A stretch of DNA of 64,000 nucleotides from positions 62,001 to 126,000 of the forward strand of contig NZ_BMMK01000004.1 of the NCBI RefSeq assembly GCF_014645795.1, read 5' to 3'. This DNA comes from Longimycelium tulufanense. GTDB lineage: Bacteria > Actinomycetota > Actinomycetes > Mycobacteriales > Pseudonocardiaceae. The translations under genes and the position numbers were made by a program. Below, in pieces: positions 1-6,798 of this stretch (its first letter is position 1; each line of letters starts with the position of its first letter). A model generated the notes under the pieces. The model ran no database searches. It was not told the DNA's origin and saw only the letters and a list, made by a program, of their open reading frames with translations.

Positions 1-149
1 TGGGCGGCGTCTGCGGTGGCGCCGCGAAGCTGTTCGGCATCGACGCCGCGCTGGTGCGGATCCTGCTCGTCGCCGCCACCCTGCTCGGGTTCGGCACGGG
101 TGCCGTGCTCTACCTGGTGTGCTGGGTGCTGGTGCCCGAGGAGGACTGA
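1..149 (+). CDS. PspC-domain membrane protein, 3' end only
   Basis: The window opens inside this gene; reading from base 3 gives the last 48 residues and a TGA at 147-149. The peptide starts GGVCGGAAKLFGIDAALVRI and continues into a hydrophobic segment ending YLVCWVLVPEED. This is the layout of the PspC domain: a Gly-rich turn, an amphipathic 'D..LVRI' stretch and one or two membrane helices. PspC proteins are envelope-stress sensors or regulators; in actinomycetes they are often fused to histidine kinase-like domains, which cannot be judged here because the 5' part is outside the window. The gene is convergent with the GH84 gene, 90 bases away. Confidence 0.75.
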   Translation, partial: GGVCGGAAKLFGIDAALVRILLVAATLLGFGTGAVLYLVCWVLVPEED

Positions 150-239
150 CCGGGCACCGCGTGGACCCGATCGACACCGCGCTGACATGTCAGGGCCGGG
201 ACGTTCGGGCGTGCGGCAACCGGGTCCACCGCGGGTTCG

Positions 240-2180
240 TCAGCGCAGGTTCGGCACCTCCGCGAGGAACACGTCGAGCACGCCGTCGGCTACCTTCACC
301 GGGCCTTCCGGCCGGGTCTCCCCCGGGATGACCCAGATCCGGGACGCCTCGCCGGCGAGCTTGGCGGAGTGGCGGAACCGCTGCTCGGCCAGTGCCTCGT
401 CGCCGTCGAGCCGGGCCCGCAATCCGTCCAGGGACAGGGTGAACGCCCGGCCCCACAACGCCAGCGCGTCCAACCAGGGCGCACAGTCCTCGCGGAAAGC
501 CTTGTCCACCACACCGGATCGGATGCGTTCCGGCGCGGCGGCCAGCAGCTCGGCGTAGGGACGCAGGGTGTCAATCGCCTGTTTCCGCTCCCCGCCAGCC
601 CATGCGGTGCGGAACTCCGCGATCCGGCGTGCCAGCTCCGGCGCCTGGGGCTGCCACGGTCGCCCGTCTCCGGTGGGCGCGAGGTGCTCGACGTCGAAGA
701 ACGCCAGCAGCGCCTCGGCGACCCGCGGGTCCGCGCCCGCAAGATAGTTCGCCGCGGCCCGGTGTGTGCGCCGCGCGTCGTATGCGGTGTCGTTCCACGT
801 GAAGTCGGCGCCGCCGAACAACGCGACCTTGCTCGCCGCTGCTTGGTTCATCGGATTGAGCACGATTCCGGAAAGCTGGTCGTGCAGCCCCGGCTCACGT
901 TTGTCGTACGGGGCGAGCAGGAGCCGTCCCGTGGTGGCGCGAAAATCATTTACCGGGTAGTTGTCCCACACGAACACCTTGCGGCCCCAAACGGTCGCCG
1001 CCGCCTTGGCCTGCTCAACCGTGATCGCCGGCGGCACCACCTCGGTCCCGGTCCACATCACCTCGACACGCGAGTCGAGCTGCTCACGAATCGCCTTCTT
1101 GTAGGGGGTTTCCCCGACATCGGAGTACTCGGTGGGCACCATCTGCAGCGGCCTGCCGCCCTCCTTCCGGTCGAGGAACTCGTGCTGCACGCGGTTCAGC
1201 AGGTCGACCTGCGCCTGTCCCGCGCTGCCCGGCCCGGGCGGCCCATAGCGGACGGCATCACCGGGGCAGTTCCACCGCCGGTACTCGATATCGTCGAGAG
1301 GGAGGGAGAAGCTGCGCACGCCCAGGTCGTAGAGGGCCCGCAGCTTCGCGACGAGCGCGTCGAAATCCGCCGGGTTGGAATAGCATATGGACAACCCGGG
1401 TGAGAGTGCGAAGGTGAACCGCACGTGGTGGTCCTGCGCCTGGCGAACCAGCTCGCCAAGCTGGCGCAGCTTCTCCGGCGGGTACGGTTCACGCCACTTC
1501 TCGCGGTGGTACGGGTCATCCTTGGGCGCGTAGACGTAGGTATTCATCTTGACGTCGCCGTAGAACGCCAACTGGTCCATGCGCTCGCCGTGCGTCCAGG
1601 GGCTGCCGTAGAAGCCCTCGATCGCACCGCGTAATCGCATCAGCGGGTAGTCGACGATGCCAACGCCGGCGATCCACCGCCCACTCACCAGCTGGCGCAA
1701 CGTCTGTGCCGCGTAGTAGACGCCGTCACCGTCCACCCCGCCCAGCAGGACGCCGTGTGGTGTGGCAGCCAGGACGTATCCCTCGGGCGGGAGCGCAGTG
1801 GGCGGTTCAACGCCGAAGGCGCGAAGGTGAGGCGCCACAGCGGAAAGAATTCCTACTCGGACCACAAGCACGCCACGCTCGGACCGAGCCCCCGGTTCGA
1901 CCACCGTGACGTGACGCGCACCAGCCCCCTGGAACACACGAACGACGAGGTCACGGGTCGGTTGATCAACGGCCCTGTCCACCACGACAACGACGTGCTC
2001 GGGTATTCGCACGTCTCGACCGATCCGCTGGACTTGTTGCGGGGTCGGGGTTATCGAGGGCACTCCGGTAGTAGTGGGCGCGGCGTCACCGCGCCCGAGT
2101 GGCCACACCAGGGCCGCGACCAGGGCAAGGAACAGGGCGAGCACGAACATCCGGTGTGGGTGGCGGAACCTCCGGCACAT
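240..2180 (-). CDS. GH84 beta-N-acetylglucosaminidase, secreted or membrane-anchored
   Basis: A 646-residue protein. After a basic start (MCRRFRHPHR) comes a hydrophobic stretch (FVLALFLALVAALVWPL), so it is a signal peptide or N-terminal anchor. An N-terminal GH84 accessory domain (about 40-190) precedes the barrel, which opens with RGAIEGFYGSPWTHGERMD and contains KMNTYVYAPKDDPYHR. The acidic pair in SLPLDDIEY fits the two adjacent catalytic aspartates of GH84. The family uses substrate-assisted catalysis to remove terminal beta-GlcNAc (hyaluronidase/O-GlcNAcase type). ATG 2180 is preferred because GAGAGGGGAA lies just upstream; a GTG at 2207 would add nine residues. A DasR-like operator lies 61-72 bases upstream, suggesting it feeds the amino-sugar pathway at 50.5-63.8 kb. 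The exact substrate is unknown. Confidence 0.9.
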   Translation of the reverse strand: MCRRFRHPHRMFVLALFLALVAALVWPLGRGDAAPTTTGVPSITPTPQQVQRIGRDVRIPEHVVVVVDRAVDQPTRDLVVRVFQGAGARHVTVVEPGARSERGVLVVRVGILSAVAPHLRAFGVEPPTALPPEGYVLAATPHGVLLGGVDGDGVYYAAQTLRQLVSGRWIAGVGIVDYPLMRLRGAIEGFYGSPWTHGERMDQLAFYGDVKMNTYVYAPKDDPYHREKWREPYPPEKLRQLGELVRQAQDHHVRFTFALSPGLSICYSNPADFDALVAKLRALYDLGVRSFSLPLDDIEYRRWNCPGDAVRYGPPGPGSAGQAQVDLLNRVQHEFLDRKEGGRPLQMVPTEYSDVGETPYKKAIREQLDSRVEVMWTGTEVVPPAITVEQAKAAATVWGRKVFVWDNYPVNDFRATTGRLLLAPYDKREPGLHDQLSGIVLNPMNQAAASKVALFGGADFTWNDTAYDARRTHRAAANYLAGADPRVAEALLAFFDVEHLAPTGDGRPWQPQAPELARRIAEFRTAWAGGERKQAIDTLRPYAELLAAAPERIRSGVVDKAFREDCAPWLDALALWGRAFTLSLDGLRARLDGDEALAEQRFRHSAKLAGEASRIWVIPGETRPEGPVKVADGVLDVFLAEVPNLR

Positions 2181-2240
2181 GTGCGTTCCCCTCTCGACGC
2201 GGGGCACGTGCCCCGGCGGCGCTGCACACCCTCAACCTCT

Positions 2241-2252
2241 TGGTCTGGACCA
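2241..2252. promoter_or_regulatory. DasR-type operator (dre-like) upstream of GH84
   Basis: TGGTCTGGACCA is a near-perfect palindrome matching the core of the known DasR-responsive element (ACTGGTCTAGACCAGT type). It sits about 60 bases upstream of the GH84 start on the minus strand, a normal promoter position. A DasR homologue is encoded at 50528-51286. Repression relieved by phosphorylated amino sugar is inferred from Streptomyces DasR. Confidence 0.75.
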
Positions 2253-2733
2253 TCTCCCCACAACCGGCGATCAGGTGACGTCAGCACCGCCCGGTTGTGA
2301 GCTACTCCGGTCGGTCCGTGGCCACCATCTACCTCGACCTGGACGGGAGAGAGGCTGGCGATACGACAGCGGCGGGCTCTCTCGCGGCGACGACCACCTC
2401 ACGGAAACCACACGGAAACCACGACGCGCCAATCCGTTGCGGCAACGATGACGTCTACGGAGAGGGGTGTCCGGTGGCGCGAGTCCTGGAACAGATCAGT
2501 GCGGTCGTGTTGGTGGCGGCGTTGCCGCGTCAGGCGCACGTGGCACAGCGAAGGGCGGTGCCGGAACGTGCTTCGAGCCCGGCACCGCCCAAGGCGACGG
2601 ATCAGCTATCTACCTGGAAAGTGTCTGGACGGCGCAGCACCAGCCGTGGACGCGTGGGGCGTCGCGGGGTGGTACCGCCGAGGAGGCCACGAGCGACCGG
2701 ATCTGCCGATCCGGCCAGGACCTTCCCGACCCT
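2253..2733. other. Intergenic stretch with no convincing gene
   Basis: About 480 bases between the GH84 promoter and the end of the O-methyltransferase gene. Short open frames exist but their residue usage (Arg/Ser/Pro-rich) and lack of a ribosome site argue against coding. The stretch is less GC-rich than its surroundings and holds a direct repeat of ACGGAAACCAC at 2401-2422. It may be a decayed gene remnant, but no family was recognised. Confidence 0.5.
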
Positions 2734-3390
2734 CTAACGCTTACGGGCCAGCGTGAGGCCGTCCGCGATCGGCAGCATGACCAGCTCGACGCGGTCGTCA
2801 GCCCGGGCGTGCTCGTTGAACGCGTGGACCGCCTTCCCGAGCTCGGATTCCCCGCGGTTCAGCACCTCGCCGTGGAAGAGGACGTTGTCCACCAGGATCA
2901 CCCCGCCCGGGCGGGTGCGGGGGACCAGCTCCTCCCAGTAGTCGATGTAGCTTTCCTTGTCGGCGTCGATGAAGGACAGGTCGATGGTGGGCTCGGCCGG
3001 CAGCGCCCGCAGGGTCCGCACGGCTGGCGCGATCCGCAACTCGATCCGGTCGGCCACACCGGCACGTTCCCAGTAGCGGCGCGCGACGGCGGTGAACTCC
3101 TCGCTCACGTCGCAACACAGCAGCCTGCCGCCCTCGGCCAGGCCACGTGCCACGCACACCGACGAGTAGCCGGTGAAGGTGCCGACCTCGACCGCGGAGC
3201 GGACCCCGAGGAGCCGGGCCAGCAACGTCATGAAGGCGCCCTGTTCCGGCGCGATCTGCATCTCGACCAGGTCCGGCAGGAGGCGGGCGGTCTCCGCCTC
3301 CAGGTCGCGGAGCACGTCGTCCCGCGAGACACCGTGCGCGACCAGGTACTCGTGCAGCTTGGGGTCGATACCGACGCTCTCTTTGCTCAC
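2734..3390 (-). CDS. SAM-dependent O-methyltransferase (caffeoyl-CoA/catechol type)
   Basis: A 218-residue class I methyltransferase of the metal-dependent O-methyltransferase family. The SAM site is AVEVGTFTGYSS (about 60-72). FIDADKESYIDY supplies metal- and substrate-binding acids, and GGVILVDNVLFHG is the typical following strand. Length fits the 215-225 residues of small bacterial members that methylate catechol-like hydroxyls. GTG 3390 is chosen over the in-frame upstream ATG at 3474, because the latter would run deep into cutC and add a 28-residue Arg/Pro-rich tail. It ends 11 bases downstream of cutC on the same strand, so the two are probably cotranscribed. The natural substrate is unknown. 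Confidence 0.9.
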   Translation of the reverse strand: MSKESVGIDPKLHEYLVAHGVSRDDVLRDLEAETARLLPDLVEMQIAPEQGAFMTLLARLLGVRSAVEVGTFTGYSSVCVARGLAEGGRLLCCDVSEEFTAVARRYWERAGVADRIELRIAPAVRTLRALPAEPTIDLSFIDADKESYIDYWEELVPRTRPGGVILVDNVLFHGEVLNRGESELGKAVHAFNEHARADDRVELVMLPIADGLTLARKR

Positions 3391-3401
3391 AGGCCCAGAC
3401 G

Positions 3402-4103
3402 CTACGCCGGAACGCTGTCGGTGAGGAGTGCGCGGAACTCCGCCACGCGGGCCGGGTCGACCGGACTCGACCATCCTGCGGAACGCACCAGGCTGCCGAC
3501 GTGGAACGACCGCACCCCGGCCGCTCGGAGCGGGGCCACGTGTTCGGTGCGCAGGCCGCCACCGACCATCAGCTCGACACCGTCGCCGGCCTGGCGCGCG
3601 GCGAGGCGGGCCAGCACGGCCATCCCGTGCGTCACCCCCTGTGGGCTGCCGGCGGCGAGCACCGTGTCACAACCGAGACGGGACACCGCGTGCCAGGCGT
3701 TCTCGGGGTCGTCGGCGTGATCCAGGGCGCGGTGGAACGTCCATCGGCAGCCGTCCAGCTCGGCCAGCACCTCCTCGCACGCGACGGCGTCGACACCCCC
3801 GCCGGCGTCGAGGAATCCGAGCACGAACTCCCGCACGCCCGCGGCACGCAGCGCGGCAGCGGTGCGACGCAGACCGGCCAGGTCGCGCGGGGCGAAGCCC
3901 GCGGCGTCCCGCAACATCACCCGGACCGGGAGGTCGGTGACGGCGAGCACCTCCCGCGCCGTGGCCACCGCCGGGCTCAGGCCGTCCGCCGCCATGTCCG
4001 CGACCAGCTCGATCCGGTCCGCCCCACCGGCGGAGGCGGCGCGGGCGTCCGCCGCGTCCAGCGCGATGACCTCCAGCAGCGGTCTGCCCGCGTCCCACGA
4101 CAT
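3402..4103 (-). CDS. cutC: CutC family protein
   Basis: A 233-residue TIM-barrel protein of the CutC family: LLEVIALDAADARAASAGGADRIELV at the start, FHRALDHADDPENAW in the middle and LMVGGGLRTEHVAPLRAAGVRSFHVG near the end, all family hallmarks, with full family length. CutC was named for copper sensitivity in E. coli, but a direct copper role is doubtful and the true function is unsettled. Here the ATG overlaps a DasR-like operator (4103-4114) and the gene is close to a GH84 glycosidase. The context suggests a role in amino-sugar or cell-wall sugar metabolism rather than metal handling; that is inference. It likely heads a two-gene unit with the O-methyltransferase. Confidence 0.9.
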   Translation of the reverse strand: MSWDAGRPLLEVIALDAADARAASAGGADRIELVADMAADGLSPAVATAREVLAVTDLPVRVMLRDAAGFAPRDLAGLRRTAAALRAAGVREFVLGFLDAGGGVDAVACEEVLAELDGCRWTFHRALDHADDPENAWHAVSRLGCDTVLAAGSPQGVTHGMAVLARLAARQAGDGVELMVGGGLRTEHVAPLRAAGVRSFHVGSLVRSAGWSSPVDPARVAEFRALLTDSVPA

Positions 4104-4114
4104 GGTCTAGACCA
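4103..4114. promoter_or_regulatory. DasR-type operator (dre-like) on the cutC start
   Basis: TGGTCTAGACCA is a perfect 12-base palindrome, identical to the core of the DasR-responsive element. Its first base is the last base of the cutC start codon complement, so bound repressor would cover the start and any leaderless or short-leader transcription start. This is the best match of the four sites in the window. Confidence 0.8.
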
Positions 4115-4606
4115 TACGGTCCGGACGGGGAACGCGGCCAGCCAGCACGGCGCGTGGTCGCCCCTGCCGCCGGCCGAGCGAATCGGCTGCGCCGTCGGGA
4201 TGACGGTGGTATCCCGGCCCGCCGGCGCCGGCTCCTGCGTGGTGCCCGACGTTGTCCGCGAAGGGAGCGACGCATGCCCGACGAGCGCCCCGCCGGTCGG
4301 AAAGGCCCGGCCGGGGCGGGGCCGCCCGCGCAAGGGGCGGCCGCACCGCGGTCCACGGCGCCGGGACACCGTTCCATGACCCTTGCCGGCGCACCGTGAC
4401 CAGATCATCGGACCATCCCGTCACAGCCACCCGATCTTGCGCTGATCGAGTGAAGCTTCGGCACCGGAGTGACCGGGAAACCGGGCCGCACTGTGATTCG
4501 TCTCACCCGAAGTGGGGGGAGCAGGTATCACCCGGCCTCGCCCCGCCTCATGTCAGGCGAGCGGGCCTCGCCCCGGGGCCCGATCTCACTCCGATGGGAG
4601 CACGCT
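4115..4606. other. Divergent promoter region between cutC and the GATEPS gene
   Basis: About 490 bases with no supported gene. Open frames here are Arg/Pro-rich with no start signals. The region must carry the cutC promoter (left) and the promoter of the 4607 gene (right); GGGAG at 4596-4600 serves as ribosome site for the latter. No clear -35/-10 pair was recognised. Confidence 0.5.
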
Positions 4607-5245
4607 GTGGATCAGACCGACCACCTGGGGGACCAGCGACGCTCCGCACCTCGTGTGGAGGGCCACCCAGAGCGAGACAAACAGCCGACGCAACAACCGG
4701 TGCCGGTGTACCTCGACGACGCCATCCTGGGGGTCACCGGTGCGAGCGAGCGGTCCGGACCGGAGCCGGACCGGACCGACATCCAGCCCATCCGCGGTGC
4801 CACCGAGCCTTCGGGGGCGGGCCAGGAGCGTCAGGTCTCCGGCGCGACCGAGCCGTCCCAACCGCTCGCCGGCGCAACGGAGCCCTCGGAACCGCTCGGT
4901 GCGACCGAGCCGTCCGAACCGCTCCACGCGATCGGACCCTCCGGACCGTTGGCGGCAACACAGGGCCTGGTCGCTCCCCTGCACCAGCACCCCGGCACTC
5001 CGCGGGGACAGGGCGACGCGGCGCCCGCCACGCAGCACGAGGGCGAGGACACGCAACACGACGACAACGAGCGGGCGCGGCCGCTGGCCGCGACCCAGGG
5101 TCTGGCCGCCCCGATCTCCCCGGGTGGCCCGACCGACACCTCGGGTGCGACCGAACCCTCCGGCCCGGCACCGGGGTCCCTGGCTTTCCAGGGTGCCGCA
5201 AGCAGGTCGGCGGGCAGGTCCACCGACGACGGTGGTGATCGGTAA
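4607..5245 (+). CDS. Repeat-rich GATEPS protein of unknown function
   Basis: A 212-residue protein starting at GTG 4607 with GGGAG seven bases upstream. After a polar N-terminus with a short ordered-looking patch (PVPVYLDDAILGVTG, about 31-45), the chain is low complexity. GATEPS occurs at about 64-69, 79-84, 89-94, 98-103 and 180-185, and LAATQGL at 115-121 and 160-166. It has no signal peptide, membrane segment or cysteine. Asp/Glu content and the regular repeat are much better in this frame than in overlapping frames, which supports it as real. It lies upstream of and colinear with the sigma factor, partner and CHAT genes. It could be a substrate, scaffold or signal target for the protease. 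No family was recognised. Confidence 0.6.
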   Translation: MDQTDHLGDQRRSAPRVEGHPERDKQPTQQPVPVYLDDAILGVTGASERSGPEPDRTDIQPIRGATEPSGAGQERQVSGATEPSQPLAGATEPSEPLGATEPSEPLHAIGPSGPLAATQGLVAPLHQHPGTPRGQGDAAPATQHEGEDTQHDDNERARPLAATQGLAAPISPGGPTDTSGATEPSGPAPGSLAFQGAASRSAGRSTDDGGDR

Positions 5246-5577
5246 CGAACGGAGGTGAGGTGACCACTGTCCAGAGCTGATGTCCGCTCCCGCCGTACGG
5301 GCGGGACGGACCACCCTCGCGAACCGGGCGGCCGGCCGCGGCACCGACGGCTGCCGGGAGCTTGCCGAGGGGCGGGGAGCCGCCCGGCGCCACCGGCGTC
5401 GGAGCTGGCACGTCCCGCGGGCCGTGGCCCGGCCGGCGCCCAAGACGCCGGCCGGGGCCGGCCGTGCGGGTCGGCCGGGGTCACGGCGCCCCGCGGCCCC
5501 GGCCCGGGTTGCCGGGCGTCGCCGGATCGGCCCGGTACCGGCCGCCCGCGGCCGGGGATGCGGCGAAAGGAGATCAG
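5246..5577. other. Intergenic, very GC-rich leader before the sigma gene
   Basis: About 330 bases separate the GATEPS gene from the sigma factor. A ribosome-like GGAGGTGAG followed by GTG and only five further codons (stop at 5278-5280) lies at its left end; it may be a chance start or a tiny leader peptide. The rest is strongly GC-rich with many short inverted segments (for example CCGGCCGG-type). No gene is supported on either strand. Confidence 0.4.
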
Positions 5578-6189
5578 GTGAGGGAGATGAGCCTGTCGAC
5601 GACGGACGACCCGCCCTGGGAAGGACTGGACGGCCCGGCCCGGCACGCGGTGTGCCTGGACGCCGCCCGCAACGGCAACCGGGACGCGCTGCACGTCCTG
5701 GTCGACGAGCTGACGCCGCTGGTGTGGCACGTGGTGCGGGGACAGGGCGTGGAGCGCCCGGCCGCCGAGGACGTGGTGCAGACGGTGTGGTTGGCGTTGC
5801 TGCGCAACCTCGACCGGCTGGACCAACCCCGTGCCCTGGCCGCATGGCTGATCACCACCGCGCGGCGGGAGGCGGTGCGGGTCCGCTCGGCCGAGCGGAG
5901 CCCGACCAGCCCGTTGCCGACCGAGGTGCTCGATCAGGTGCCCACGACGGACGGGCAACCCGAGGCCGAGGCGTTGCGGGGCGACCGGGACCGCCGGCTG
6001 TGGTCGGCGTTCCGCCGGCTGCCCCCGCGGTGCCAGGAGCTGCTGCGGTTGACGGTGGTGGCCGGACGCGCCCGGTACCAGGCCGTGGCCGAGGCGTTGG
6101 GGATGCCCCGGGGCAGCATCGGCCCGACCCGCGGCCGATGCCTGGAGACCCTGCGCGCCCTGCTGGGCGCGGAAGGAGGAACACGGTGA
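5578..6189 (+). CDS. Sigma-70 family (ECF-like) RNA polymerase sigma factor
   Basis: A 203-residue protein with only regions 2 and 4. Region 2 includes AAEDVVQTVWLALLRNLDRL and AAWLITTARREAVR (-10 recognition and melting). Region 4 includes FRRLPPRCQELLRL and the helix-turn-helix YQAVAEALGMPRGSIGPTRG. It directs RNA polymerase to a specific promoter set. GTG 5578 has AAAGGAG five bases upstream and is preferred over ATG 5587, which lacks a spaced site. Its stop overlaps the next start (GTGA), so the two products are translationally coupled. Unlike many ECF genes there is no obvious membrane anti-sigma factor next door; the partner and CHAT protease occupy that position. The target promoters are unknown. 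Confidence 0.9.
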   Translation: MREMSLSTTDDPPWEGLDGPARHAVCLDAARNGNRDALHVLVDELTPLVWHVVRGQGVERPAAEDVVQTVWLALLRNLDRLDQPRALAAWLITTARREAVRVRSAERSPTSPLPTEVLDQVPTTDGQPEAEALRGDRDRRLWSAFRRLPPRCQELLRLTVVAGRARYQAVAEALGMPRGSIGPTRGRCLETLRALLGAEGGTR

Positions 6190-6644
6190 ACTCGACCAGC
6201 GACGACGAGCTGCTCGCGCGGCTCGACCGGGTGCTGGAGCGGGTGGACCCGGTCCCGGCCGACCTGCTCGACCGGGTTCGGTTCGCCATCGACCTGGAGT
6301 ACCTGGACGTCGAGGTGGCGCGGTGGGAGCGCCACTCCGAGCTGGCCGGCGTGCGCAGTAGCGCCGAGCCCGGCTCGGTGACCTTCACGGTGGACGACCT
6401 CACGGTGATGGTCAGCTTCCTGCGCACCCCGCGTGGCTACCGGATCGACGGCTGGCTGGCCCCGCCCGGCCCGCACGCCGTGGAGGTCCGGATCGACGGC
6501 CACGGTTCCAACACGACGACCGCGGACTCCAACGGCCGCTTCGCGCTGCCGGAGGTACCGCGGGGAGTCACGCAGATCCTGGTCCATCTCGCCGAGAACG
6601 GGAGGTCCGCACGCACGGTTGTGACACCGACGCTGGTCCTGTGA
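6186..6644 (+). CDS. Small partner protein of the sigma/CHAT unit
   Basis: A 152-residue protein whose GTG overlaps the sigma stop by four bases (GTGA), with GGAGGAAC upstream. The N-terminus is a charged helical segment (DDELLARLDRVLERVDPVP), followed by LLDRVRFAIDLEYLDVEVARW. The C-terminal half is beta-rich and resembles an Ig-like or carboxypeptidase-regulatory beta sandwich (HAVEVRIDGHGSNTTTADSN, then GRFALPEVPRGVTQILV). It has no membrane segment or signal. Its position suggests it binds or controls the sigma factor, perhaps as a soluble anti-sigma-like protein or a protease substrate; this is inference. No close named family was recognised. Confidence 0.8.
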   Translation: MNSTSDDELLARLDRVLERVDPVPADLLDRVRFAIDLEYLDVEVARWERHSELAGVRSSAEPGSVTFTVDDLTVMVSFLRTPRGYRIDGWLAPPGPHAVEVRIDGHGSNTTTADSNGRFALPEVPRGVTQILVHLAENGRSARTVVTPTLVL

Positions 6645-6735
6645 CCGGCTGAAAGTTCGACGCTACAACGCCATTCCCGCCGCGCCGGCGGCGCGGACGC
6701 CGCCCGAGGTCCGCACGGCGTTGGTGGGTTTGGCC

Positions 6736-6784
6736 CACCCGTTCGGCCGCACGTTTCCCCCGTTGGCCGACTGCCGAACGGGTG
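6736..6784. promoter_or_regulatory. 12-base perfect inverted repeat before the CHAT gene
   Basis: CACCCGTTCGGC at 6736-6747 is exactly inverted as GCCGAACGGGTG at 6773-6784, with 25 bases between. It ends 14 bases before the CHAT start codon, where no good ribosome site is visible. It could be an operator for a dimeric regulator or an RNA hairpin that limits translation of the protease. Confidence 0.55.
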
Positions 6785-6798
6785 TTTGGTGTGTTCGG

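Noticed and set aside
2297-2737. A 146-residue frame starting MSYSGRSVATIYLDL in the GH84-OMT gap
   Set aside because: No ribosome site, composition drifts to Arg/Ser/Pro, and no recognised domain.
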